A stretch of 64,000 nucleotides of DNA from Paracoccus albus (GTDB taxonomy: Bacteria; Pseudomonadota; Alphaproteobacteria; Rhodobacterales; Rhodobacteraceae), in NCBI RefSeq assembly GCF_027913035.1, contig NZ_CP115775.1, positions 3,016,501 to 3,080,500 of the forward strand, in the 5' to 3' direction. Numbering within the stretch: the stretch's first letter is position 1; every line of letters begins with the position of its first letter. The notes beneath the pieces were generated by a model. That model was not told the DNA's origin and ran no database searches. It was given only the letters and a program-made list of their open reading frames with translations. Of this stretch, positions 16,879 to 27,023 are shown one piece after another. The position numbers and the translations under genes were made by a program.

Positions 16879-17925
16879 ATGACTGATTCCCAATGGTGGC
16901 AGCCCCATCGCCACAGTGATCGCCGCCCCGCGCTTCTGGCCCGCAACCGCATTCAGCGGGCAATACGGGGTTGGCTGGACGATAACGAGTTTGTCGAGGT
17001 CGATCCGGCGGCACTGGCCGTCAGCCCCGGCAATGAGACGCACCTGCATGGTTTCGCGACGCAGATGATCGGCAATGACGGGAACGGGCGGGCGATGTAT
17101 CTGCACACCTCGCCCGAATTCGCGATGAAGAAGTTGCTGGCGGCGGGAGAGCGGCGGATCGCGGCCTTTTCCCATGTCTGGCGCAACCGCGAACGCACCG
17201 CCCTGCATCATCCGGAATTTACGATGTTGGAATGGTATCGCGTGGGTGAAGATTACACGGTTCTGATGGATGACTGCGCCGATTTCCTGATGCTGGCGGC
17301 AGAGGCGGCGGGTGCGAACACGTTCCGCTTTCGCGATGTGGTCTGTGATCCCTATGCATCGCCAGAGCGGATTTCGGTGGCGGATGCCTTTGCCGAATAT
17401 GCCGGGATTGATCTGCTGGCGACGATTGCGCCGGATGGTTGGACCGATCGCGACGGGCTGGCGGCGCAGGTCACGCGAAGTGGTGTGACCCCTGCGGATG
17501 GCGACACATGGTCTGATCTGTTCTCTCGCGTGCTGGCCGATCGGGTAGAGCCGCATCTGGGTCGCGGCTGTGCGACGGTGCTGGACCGCTATCCGGTGCC
17601 AGAGGCAGCGCTTGCGCGGCGCGCGGCGGATGATCCGCGTGTCGCGGAACGGTTCGAGCTTTATGCCTGCGGGGTGGAGATTGCGAATGGCTTTGGTGAA
17701 CTGACCGACGCGGCGGAGCAGCGGCGGCGCTTTCAGGCCGATATGGCCGAAAGGCAGCGCATCTATGGCGAGGCTTATCCGCTGGATGAAGATCTGCTGG
17801 CCGCGCTTGAAATCATGCCGGATGCCAGTGGGATCGCGCTTGGCTTTGACCGGCTGGTGATGCTGGCGACGGCTGCGCCTTCGGTTCAGGCGGTGATGTG
17901 GGCGCCGGTGCCTGATCCGGGTTAG
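16879..17925 (+). CDS. epmA: EF-P lysine aminoacylase EpmA
   Basis: A 348-residue class II lysyl-tRNA-synthetase-like enzyme without the anticodon domain; it ligates (R)-beta-lysine to EF-P. Motif 2 region: FSHVWRNRERTALHHPEFTMLEWY. Motif 3: SGIALGFDRLVML. ATG 16879 follows AGAGAAACC and is preferred to the in-frame ATG 16852. The partner aminomutase EpmB is not found next to it or elsewhere in the window. The stop overlaps the convergent nitronate monooxygenase gene by 4 bases. Confidence 0.92.
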   Translation: MTDSQWWQPHRHSDRRPALLARNRIQRAIRGWLDDNEFVEVDPAALAVSPGNETHLHGFATQMIGNDGNGRAMYLHTSPEFAMKKLLAAGERRIAAFSHVWRNRERTALHHPEFTMLEWYRVGEDYTVLMDDCADFLMLAAEAAGANTFRFRDVVCDPYASPERISVADAFAEYAGIDLLATIAPDGWTDRDGLAAQVTRSGVTPADGDTWSDLFSRVLADRVEPHLGRGCATVLDRYPVPEAALARRAADDPRVAERFELYACGVEIANGFGELTDAAEQRRRFQADMAERQRIYGEAYPLDEDLLAALEIMPDASGIALGFDRLVMLATAAPSVQAVMWAPVPDPG

Positions 17926-18932
17926 GGCGACAGCCGGGCAAGGATTTCGGCGGCGGTGCCGGGTTGGGCCTGTGCGCAGCCGGTGCCTGCCCAGAAGGGG
18001 CCGTAGCCGGCCTCTCCTTTCGCGGAGGCTGCGGCGTGCAGGGCCTTCAGCGCGGAATAGGGCAGCGGGTAATCGGGTGCGGCGCTGTCATCGCGGGTGC
18101 TGATCAGGTTTTCGACGCCTCTGGCGGGGCGGCCGGATATGGCGCGGGTCATGACGGTCTTGCGGGCGGACAATGCGGCGCGGTGCGGTGCAGAGGTTCC
18201 GGCTTCATCTGCGACCAGGAACGCAGTGCCGCATTGCGCGGCGATGGCGCCAGCGTCGAGCGCGGCGCGGACATCGTCGCGGGTCATGATCGCACCTGCG
18301 GCGATGACGGGCAGGCCAATGTCTTTCAGCGCGGCCAGCAGTGCCATCGTGGGCAGCCGTTCATCGGGGCCGTTTTCGTCGGTCACGCCGCGATGACCGC
18401 CCGCTTGCCAACCCTGTGCGACAACGCCGTCAAGCCCCGCGGCCTTGACCTTCAGCGCGTCGGCAAGGTTGGTCGCCGAGCCAAGCAGGACCGCGCCGCT
18501 GTCACGCAAGGCGGCGAGCTGATCCGCCTCGGGCAGACCGAAGTGGAAGCTGACGACGCCGGGCTTTTCGTCCAGCAGCATTTGCAGCATGTCAGGATCA
18601 TCCTGAAAGCGTCGATACCCGTCGCTGAGCGCATCCGGCGCAGTCGCGCCGAAGCGTTCGAAATCGGGGGCGAGGCTGTCCAGCCAGGCGGCCTCTTTCG
18701 CGGGATCGCGTTCGGGTGCGCGGTGGCAGAATACGTTGACATTGAAGCTGGCCGGGGTCAGGGCGCGGGTCCGGCGGACCTCTTCGCGCGCGCGTTCGGC
18801 ATTCATCGCGGCAACGCCGAGAGAGCCGAGGCCCCCTGCATTCGATACCGCAGCTGCCAGTTCGGGCGTCGTCACCCCGGCCATGGGTGCCTGTATGACG
18901 GCTACGCGCATTCCAATCCGGTCCAAAAGCAT
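17922..18932 (-). CDS. Nitronate monooxygenase family protein (second copy)
   Basis: A 336-residue FMN TIM-barrel enzyme: VAVIQAPMAGVTTPELAAAVSNAGGLGSLG at the N-terminus, GVVAQGWQAGGHRG with the catalytic/FMN-contacting His, PVIAAGAIMTRDDVRAALDAGA and AAQCGTAFL. It is closer to the classical nitronate monooxygenase pattern than the copy at 8461. ATG 18932 follows AAAGGGG, better placed than ATG 18953. It is divergent from the TSUP permease. Confidence 0.88.
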   Translation of the reverse strand: MLLDRIGMRVAVIQAPMAGVTTPELAAAVSNAGGLGSLGVAAMNAERAREEVRRTRALTPASFNVNVFCHRAPERDPAKEAAWLDSLAPDFERFGATAPDALSDGYRRFQDDPDMLQMLLDEKPGVVSFHFGLPEADQLAALRDSGAVLLGSATNLADALKVKAAGLDGVVAQGWQAGGHRGVTDENGPDERLPTMALLAALKDIGLPVIAAGAIMTRDDVRAALDAGAIAAQCGTAFLVADEAGTSAPHRAALSARKTVMTRAISGRPARGVENLISTRDDSAAPDYPLPYSALKALHAAASAKGEAGYGPFWAGTGCAQAQPGTAAEILARLSP

Positions 18933-18987
18933 ATCGGCCCCCTTTGGGCCCATTTACAAACCCTGCCGGACAAAGGATCAAGCGCGG

Positions 18988-19758
18988 ATGTTCGAGCTTG
19001 CCCCTGATCTTGTCGTGATGCTGATCTTTGCTGCATTTGCGGCGGGGATGATTGATGCCATCGCGGGCGGCGGCGGGCTGATTACGGTGCCCGCGCTGAT
19101 GCTGGCGGGTGTGCCGCCTGCGCAGGCGCTTGCGACCAACAAGGTGCAGGGCGTGTTCGGGGCTGCGACGGCGGCTTACAGCTATGCCAGATCGGGTCAT
19201 GTCAGCCCGCGCAGACAGGTGGGCGCTGCGCTGCTGGCCTTTGCGGCGGGTATGGCTGGTGCTTTCTGTGTAACATTGATCCCGACGCAGGCGCTGCGCT
19301 ATCTGCTGCCGGTTTTGCTGATCGGTATCGCGGCTTTCTTTGCGCTGAAACCGGGGTTGTCGGATGCCGACAGGACCGCGCGGATCACACCGCTTCAGTT
19401 CACCTGCTTCGTTGTGCCACTGATCGGCTTTTACGATGGGCTGTTGGGACCGGGGACGGGCGCTTTTCTGATGCTGGGTTTCGTCATGCTGGCGGGCTAT
19501 GGCATTCTGAAAGCGACGGCGCATACCAAGCTTCTGAACTTTGCATCCAATCTGGGCGGGCTGGTCGCCTTTGCGCTTGTCGGGAAACCGCTTTGGCTGA
19601 CCGGGCTTGCAATGGGCGCGGCGCAGATAGCGGGTGCATGGGTCGGATCGCGTCTGGCGATGCGGATCGGCGCGCGCCTTATCAAGCCGCTTCTGGTCAT
19701 GACCTCGGCAGGGCTTGCGCTGAAGCTGATCCTCGATCTGATCGCTCAGGGCGGTTAA
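18988..19758 (+). CDS. TSUP (TauE/SafE) family membrane permease
   Basis: A 256-residue integral membrane protein with about eight hydrophobic helices in two related halves: AGMIDAIAGGGGLITVPALML near the start and YDGLLGPGTGAFLMLGFVMLAGY in the second half, the two family signatures. TSUP proteins export sulfite, sulfoacetate or other small organic anions. Given the sulfur genes 10 kb away a sulfur anion is conceivable, but nothing local specifies it. ATG 18988 is taken from the hydrophobic start; the longer upstream frame is non-coding. Confidence 0.87.
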   Translation: MFELAPDLVVMLIFAAFAAGMIDAIAGGGGLITVPALMLAGVPPAQALATNKVQGVFGAATAAYSYARSGHVSPRRQVGAALLAFAAGMAGAFCVTLIPTQALRYLLPVLLIGIAAFFALKPGLSDADRTARITPLQFTCFVVPLIGFYDGLLGPGTGAFLMLGFVMLAGYGILKATAHTKLLNFASNLGGLVAFALVGKPLWLTGLAMGAAQIAGAWVGSRLAMRIGARLIKPLLVMTSAGLALKLILDLIAQGG

Positions 19759-19782
19759 CCCAAACTTAACCCTGATTTGCCA

Positions 19783-19805
19783 CCTTTCAACCACTGGTTG
19801 AAAGG
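19783..19805 (+). promoter_or_regulatory. Perfect hairpin covering the sulfotransferase ribosome binding site
   Basis: CCTTTCAACC (19783-19792) and its exact complement (19796-19805) flank a 3-base loop. The right arm contains the GAAAGG Shine-Dalgarno sequence used by ATG 19813. No T-tract follows, so it is a poor terminator for the TSUP gene. Either a translation-limiting RNA hairpin or a DNA operator dyad would fit. Confidence 0.6.
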
Positions 19806-19812
19806 ACGGGAT

Positions 19813-20439
19813 ATGCTTCCTTTGGTCTTTGTGATTGGCTTCAACAAATGCGGCACGACGAGCCTGCATCGCATGTTCATGCGGGCGGGACATCGTTCGT
19901 CGCATCATCGCCACCAGCAGGCCGATGGCGGTTTCGTCAAGATCGCCTGGCAGATGCAGGCAAATGCCGGATGCGGTCTGCCGCTGCTGACGGGGATGGA
20001 GGGCGCGCAGATCTTTTCGGATATGGATTTGTGCAGCCGCAACACCTGCCTGTCCGGTATCGCCCGCTTTCGCGAGCTGGACGCGCAATATCCCGGCAGC
20101 CGGTTCATCCTTAACACGCGCAACCCGCTACATTGGGTGAATTCGCGTTTTCGTCATTTCGGCGGGGGTTATCTGCGCCGCTGCATGGCGCAGGCGGGCA
20201 TCAGCGACCCGGCAGTCATGCGCGCCCATTGGCTGCGCGAATGGCACGAACATCATGCTGCGGTGACAGAGTATTTCGCCAGCCGGCCCGGTCAATTGCT
20301 GGTCTTCGATATAGAAGCCGACTGCCCGAAACGGTTCCGCAAATTCCTGCCCGGCTTCGGCCTGAAGCCCGGCCATTGGCGCCATCACAACCGCACCCCG
20401 GATGAGGTGCCGCGCCTGGAACCCGCACTGGCGGGCTAG
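19813..20439 (+). CDS. Sulfotransferase-like protein
   Basis: A 208-residue protein resembling bacterial PAPS-dependent sulfotransferases. The 5'-phosphosulfate loop is FVIGFNKCGTTSLHRMF near residue 5, and the 3'-phosphate site is RFILNTRNPLHWVNSRF near 100. Acceptor unknown. It is short for the family but both PAPS motifs are intact. ATG 19813 has a ribosome binding site inside a perfect hairpin. The stop overlaps the end of the convergent Lrp gene by 4 bases. A related but less complete gene is at 57407. Confidence 0.75.
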   Translation: MLPLVFVIGFNKCGTTSLHRMFMRAGHRSSHHRHQQADGGFVKIAWQMQANAGCGLPLLTGMEGAQIFSDMDLCSRNTCLSGIARFRELDAQYPGSRFILNTRNPLHWVNSRFRHFGGGYLRRCMAQAGISDPAVMRAHWLREWHEHHAAVTEYFASRPGQLLVFDIEADCPKRFRKFLPGFGLKPGHWRHHNRTPDEVPRLEPALAG

Positions 20440-20903
20440 ATCGGCAGGCCGCCATCTTCCTTGGCGGATTTCAGCACGATTTCGGACCTGACCTGCGTCA
20501 CCTGACTGTGGCGCAGCAGCCGGTCGTGGATGAAATCGGCAAGCGCATCCAGATTGCGGACCTGCAGTTCCAGCACATAATCCGCATCGCCCGAGACGGA
20601 ATGGGCCGCGCGAACCTCTGGCTGGGCGGCGGCGAAACTGGCGAAATCCTTGTCGCCTGCCGCGCCGTGGCTGCGCAGGTTAACCCGCGCAAAGGCACGA
20701 ATGCCGAAGCCCAGGGCGCGCCCGTTCAGCCGGGCAGTATACCCCCGGATTGCGCCGGATTTTTCCAGCGCCGCCCGCCTGCGCGAACATTGCGAGGGCG
20801 ACAGGTGCACGATCTCGGACAGTTGTGCATTGGTCAGCCCGCCATCGCGCTGCAATGCGGCAAGAATCGCGCGATCAAAGCTGTCATGCGTCAAATCAGT
20901 CAT
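20436..20903 (-). CDS. Lrp/AsnC family regulator next to hppD
   Basis: A 155-residue regulator: DSFDRAILAALQRDGGLTNAQL plus the helix-turn-helix LSPSQCSRRRAALEKSGAI, then a RAM domain with SGDADYVLELQV. ATG 20903 fits the family; the longer frame adds an unconserved tail. It is divergent from hppD with a 113-base gap that contains several GCA/TGC-rich dyads. A role as tyrosine or phenylalanine-responsive regulator of hppD is likely from position. Confidence 0.88.
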   Translation of the reverse strand: MTDLTHDSFDRAILAALQRDGGLTNAQLSEIVHLSPSQCSRRRAALEKSGAIRGYTARLNGRALGFGIRAFARVNLRSHGAAGDKDFASFAAAQPEVRAAHSVSGDADYVLELQVRNLDALADFIHDRLLRHSQVTQVRSEIVLKSAKEDGGLPI

Positions 20904-21016
20904 AACACGCCGATAAAATGCAACTTTCGTGCACCATACCATGCAGGCACCCGCATTATGCAATCAAATTGTAGCAAGCATGCGTGATAGTCGGGAAAAG
21001 CGAATAGGAGGAGATC

Positions 21017-22129
21017 ATGGGACCATTCCCGCATGACGCACCCAAGGCCGAAATCAGCAAATCCAACCCCGCCGGCACGGATGGTTTCGAATTCGTCGAA
21101 TTCGCGCATCCCAACCCGGCAGAGCTTGACAAGCTGTTCCGCAAGATGGGTTTCGTGCCGGTTGCAAAGCACAAGTCGAAGAATGTGACTCTGTATCGGC
21201 AGGGCGGCATCAACTATGTGCTGAACGCAGAACCGGACAGCCATGCCAGCCAGTTCATCACCGATCACGGTCCCTGCGCCCCGGCCATGGGCTGGCGCGT
21301 CGTGGATTCGCAGCACGCGCTGAAACGCGCGGTTGAACTGGGTGCAGAGGAATATACCGGCCCCGGCAAGGTGCTGGATTTCCCGGCGGTGCTGGGGATC
21401 GGCGGCAGCCTGCTGTATTTCATCGACAAGTATGACGATACCGGCAGCGCTTGGGATGCCGAATATGACTGGCTGGGTGAAAAGGATCCGCGTCCCGAAG
21501 GCGTCGGTTTCTATTATATCGACCACCTCACGCATAATGTCGTGCGCGGGAACATGGACACCTGGTACAAGTTCTATAACCAGACCTTCAATTTCCGCGA
21601 GATCCGCTATTTCGACATCAAGGGCAAGCAGACAGGGCTGTTCAGCCGTGCGCTGACCTCTCCCGACGGGAAGATCCGCATTCCGATCAACGAATCCGCG
21701 GATGAGCACAGCCAGATCGAGGAATATCTGAACGAGTATAAGGGCGAGGGCATCCAGCATATCGCTGTCGCATCCGAAGATATCTATGCCTCGACCGATG
21801 CGATTGCGGAAAAGGGTCTGGAATTCATGCCCGGCCCGCCGGATGTCTATTATGAGATGTCCCGCAAGCGCGTGACCGATCATGAAGAGCCGCTGGACAA
21901 GATGAAGAAACACGGCATCCTGATCGACGGCGAAGGCGTGGTCGATGGCGGCACGACGCGGATCCTGCTTCAGATCTTTTCAAAAACCGTGATCGGGCCG
22001 ATCTTCTTTGAATTCATTCAGCGCAAAGGCGATGATGGCTTTGGTGAGGGCAATTTCCGCGCGCTGTTCGAATCCATCGAGGAAGACCAGATCCGCCGCG
22101 GCGTGCTGAAAGAGGCCGCCGCCGAATGA
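21017..22129 (+). CDS. hppD: 4-Hydroxyphenylpyruvate dioxygenase
   Basis: The 370-residue iron enzyme converts 4-hydroxyphenylpyruvate to homogentisate in tyrosine breakdown. Two VOC-type halves are visible: FEFVEFAHPNPAELDKLFRKMGF at the N-terminus and YYIDHLTHNVVRGNMDTWYKFY (first metal His) in the second half. The second metal His is in GIQHIAVASEDI and the metal Glu in GPIFFEFIQRKGDDGFGEGNF. GGAGGAG precedes ATG 21017. It overlaps the Rieske gene by ATGA. Its product would feed the fahA operon 7 kb away. Confidence 0.95.
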   Translation: MGPFPHDAPKAEISKSNPAGTDGFEFVEFAHPNPAELDKLFRKMGFVPVAKHKSKNVTLYRQGGINYVLNAEPDSHASQFITDHGPCAPAMGWRVVDSQHALKRAVELGAEEYTGPGKVLDFPAVLGIGGSLLYFIDKYDDTGSAWDAEYDWLGEKDPRPEGVGFYYIDHLTHNVVRGNMDTWYKFYNQTFNFREIRYFDIKGKQTGLFSRALTSPDGKIRIPINESADEHSQIEEYLNEYKGEGIQHIAVASEDIYASTDAIAEKGLEFMPGPPDVYYEMSRKRVTDHEEPLDKMKKHGILIDGEGVVDGGTTRILLQIFSKTVIGPIFFEFIQRKGDDGFGEGNFRALFESIEEDQIRRGVLKEAAAE

Positions 22130-22473
22130 GCTGGCAGGAAATCTCGACCGCCCCCGCGCCGGGGACGGTCGTCTGCGAACTGGATCAGGTCGAGGGCGTC
22201 CGCGCCTTCGACCTTTCCGGCTTCCCTTTGCTGGTGATCCGCGATGCAGCGGGGCTGCGCGGCTTCGTCAATCTGTGCCCGCATCAATATCTGCCGCTGG
22301 ATTATCGCAGCGGCAAGATCCTGTCATCGGATGGCGCGCGCTTGATCTGTTCCTCGCATCAGGCGCAGTTTGACGCGACAACGGGCGAGGTCTGCGCAGG
22401 CCCCGCTGGCTGCGGACTGGATATGGTGCCGTTGCGCGAAGAACACGGACGCGTCGTCATCGGCGAGGGCTGA
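22126..22473 (+). CDS. Rieske [2Fe-2S] ferredoxin-like protein
   Basis: A 115-residue protein with both Rieske ligand pairs: C-x-H in NLCPHQYLPL and C-x2-H in CSSHQAQFD. It lacks a catalytic domain, so it is an electron carrier or a regulatory subunit. Its start overlaps the hppD stop (ATGA), which points to a linked role in tyrosine degradation, for example supplying electrons to a downstream oxygenase or keeping HPPD iron reduced. This is inference from coupling. Confidence 0.85.
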   Translation: MSWQEISTAPAPGTVVCELDQVEGVRAFDLSGFPLLVIRDAAGLRGFVNLCPHQYLPLDYRSGKILSSDGARLICSSHQAQFDATTGEVCAGPAGCGLDMVPLREEHGRVVIGEG

Positions 22474-22844
22474 TTCCCCGCCATCTCATTGTCACAATTC
22501 AGCTTCCCTCAGCTATCGCTGGCCCTTGGGCTGGCGTTTTGCGTTCACCAGGCCGCGAGCGCCATAATCCACCCTTTCTGTCAAGCCCTAGATAGTTCGT
22601 TAAAGCGTCATACAAAATGTTGACAGGTCATTGCCGTTTGGCACAAGATGATCAGGCTTTGATAGCGCGGGAATCATCCCGGCAGGCGGGACGAAAAGCG
22701 GGATCGAACCCGTATAGGCAACTCGCGATGAACGTCAGGGCGAAAAACAAACCATGGGGCCGGGGCCATGGCACAGCGATCGGGGAAGTCACGCTTTCCG
22801 GACAATTGTGTTCCGCCCTGTATCTAGACAGAATGAGGGACCAA
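22474..22844 (+). other. Long non-coding leader before nrdH
   Basis: A 371-base stretch without a convincing gene. It contains TTGACA at 22620-22625, a short CGGG-atcgaa-CCCG hairpin near 22692-22705, a CCATGG-flanked GC-rich hairpin near 22753-22772, and ACAATTGT at 22802-22809 shortly before nrdH. No recognised NrdR box or cobalamin riboswitch core was found by eye. The length suggests regulated transcription of the reductase operon. Confidence 0.35.
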
Positions 22845-23066
22845 ATGAGCATCACCGTTTACAGCAAGCCCGCTTGTGTTCAATGCACCGCCACCACCCG
22901 CGCCCTGCAGGCGCGCGGCATCGAATTCGATGTCGTTGATCTGACGCAGGACGAAACTGCCTATGCGCATGTCTCGGGCTTGGGCTATCGTCAGGCTCCG
23001 GTCGTTATTGCTGGCGATTCGCACTGGTCGGGCTTTCGCCCGGACCTGATCGGTCAGCTTTCCTGA
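22845..23066 (+). CDS. nrdH: NrdH glutaredoxin-like redox protein
   Basis: A 73-residue thioredoxin-fold protein that reduces class Ib ribonucleotide reductase. YSKPACVQCTATTRAL carries the CVQC active site, and the WSGFRPDLI end motif is diagnostic for NrdH. GAGGGA precedes ATG 22845; longer upstream frames are unsupported. First gene of nrdHIEF. Confidence 0.95.
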   Translation: MSITVYSKPACVQCTATTRALQARGIEFDVVDLTQDETAYAHVSGLGYRQAPVVIAGDSHWSGFRPDLIGQLS

Positions 23067-23100
23067 TCACGGACATCCGCATTGCATTGGCACCGGGATC

Positions 23101-23498
23101 ATGGCGCAGCTCGTTTTCTTTTCCTCTCGCTCGGGCAATACGGCGAAATTCGTCGCCCGGCTTGGGATGGACGCGCTGCGGATCCCGGTTTCCGCTGATG
23201 AGCCGATGCCAATGCCCGATCAGCCTTATGTGCTGATAACGCCAAGCTACGCAGACGGTGAAGGGCGCGGTGCCGTGCATCCCCAGATCGTCCGCTTCCT
23301 GAACGATCCCGCCCGCAGGGCGCTGATCCGCGGCGTGATCGCCAGCGGAAATCGTAATTTTGGACAGTTTTTCGCGCTTGCCGGCCGCCGCGTCGCTGAC
23401 AAGCTGAACGTGCCGCTGCTGTATCGTTTTGAGCTGGCAGGCAATGACGAAGATATCGCCCTTGTTACCCAAGGGCTTAACCGATTCTGGAGAGAGAC

Positions 23499-23517
<19 letters not shown>
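23101..23517 (+). CDS. nrdI: NrdI flavodoxin-like activator
   Basis: A 138-residue flavodoxin-like protein that supplies the oxidant to assemble the dimanganese-tyrosyl radical cofactor of NrdF. FMN-site features: [13 protein letters not shown] at the N-terminus, [11 protein letters not shown], and [11 protein letters not shown]. It overlaps the nrdE start by 19 bases, indicating tight coupling. Confidence 0.93.
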
Positions 23518-26638
<3,121 letters not shown>

Positions 26639-26656
26639 TAGGAGAATTAAGAAATT

Positions 26657-26684
26657 AGGGGGCCCGAAATAAATCGAGCCCCCT
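26657..26684 (+). terminator. Terminator-like hairpin after nrdF
   Basis: AGGGGGC (26657-26663) and GCCCCCT (26678-26684) form a perfect 7-bp stem with a 14-base loop, 18 bases after the nrdF stop. The downstream T-tract is weak (TTAAG). Likely the end of nrdHIEF. Confidence 0.6.
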
Positions 26685-26820
26685 TAAGAAATCTGTATCG
26701 TGCATGAGGGGCTCGACGATGCTGAGCCGATCAGTAGCAACCACAGTCCCTACACAAGACTGAATCTTAGGTCGCTCTTGCTGATTTGGCAATATACGCC
26801 CCGCCGAAGGAAAGGCTTCG

Positions 26821-26943
26821 ATGGCGAGAAAATCTGCCACGACAAAGATTGGCCGCAGTGCCAAAACTGGTCGCTTCACAACAGTTAAGACTGCTCAAAA
26901 GAAGAAGAGCACTCATATCGTTGAGACGATAAAGAAAAAGTAA
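26821..26943 (+). CDS. Small basic protein (40 residues)
   Basis: A short frame starts at ATG 26821 behind GAAGGAAAGG and stops at TAA 26941-26943. The product is Lys/Thr/Ser-rich. It begins MARKSATTKIGRSAKTGRF and ends in STHIVETIKKK, with very high positive charge and no hydrophobic core. GRSAKTGRF-type mini-proteins recur in diverse bacteria without known function. Nucleic-acid or ribosome binding would fit the charge. It has its own terminator at 26976, and A-rich codon use unlike its neighbours. Confidence 0.65.
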   Translation: MARKSATTKIGRSAKTGRFTTVKTAQKKKSTHIVETIKKK

Positions 26944-26975
26944 GTTCTGGTGAACTTACATTGCAACATTGGGGA

Positions 26976-26999
26976 GGGCGCGCAGTTGTGCGCCCTTTT
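26976..26999 (+). terminator. Rho-independent terminator after the small basic protein
   Basis: GGGCGC (26976-26981) pairs with GCGCCC (26990-26995), extended by a wobble and two further pairs into the loop, and TTTT follows at 26996-26999. It lies 33 bases after the small gene's stop and also sits 3' of the convergent DUF2254 gene. Confidence 0.7.
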
Positions 27000-27023
27000 C
27001 CACATCAATGAAGGCTCGCAATT

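Noticed and set aside
18598..20088. A 496-codon minus-strand frame across the TSUP gene
   Set aside because: It is antisense to well-supported genes, Gln/Arg/His-rich and without motifs; high GC content explains it.
22685..22715. Possible tRNA T-arm (CGGGATCGAACCCG) before nrdH
   Set aside because: The loop is 6 bases instead of 7 and no acceptor, D or anticodon arms can be folded around it.
22474..22844. Cobalamin riboswitch controlling ribonucleotide reductase
   Set aside because: No B12-box or conserved core sequences are present, and class Ib enzymes do not need cobalamin.
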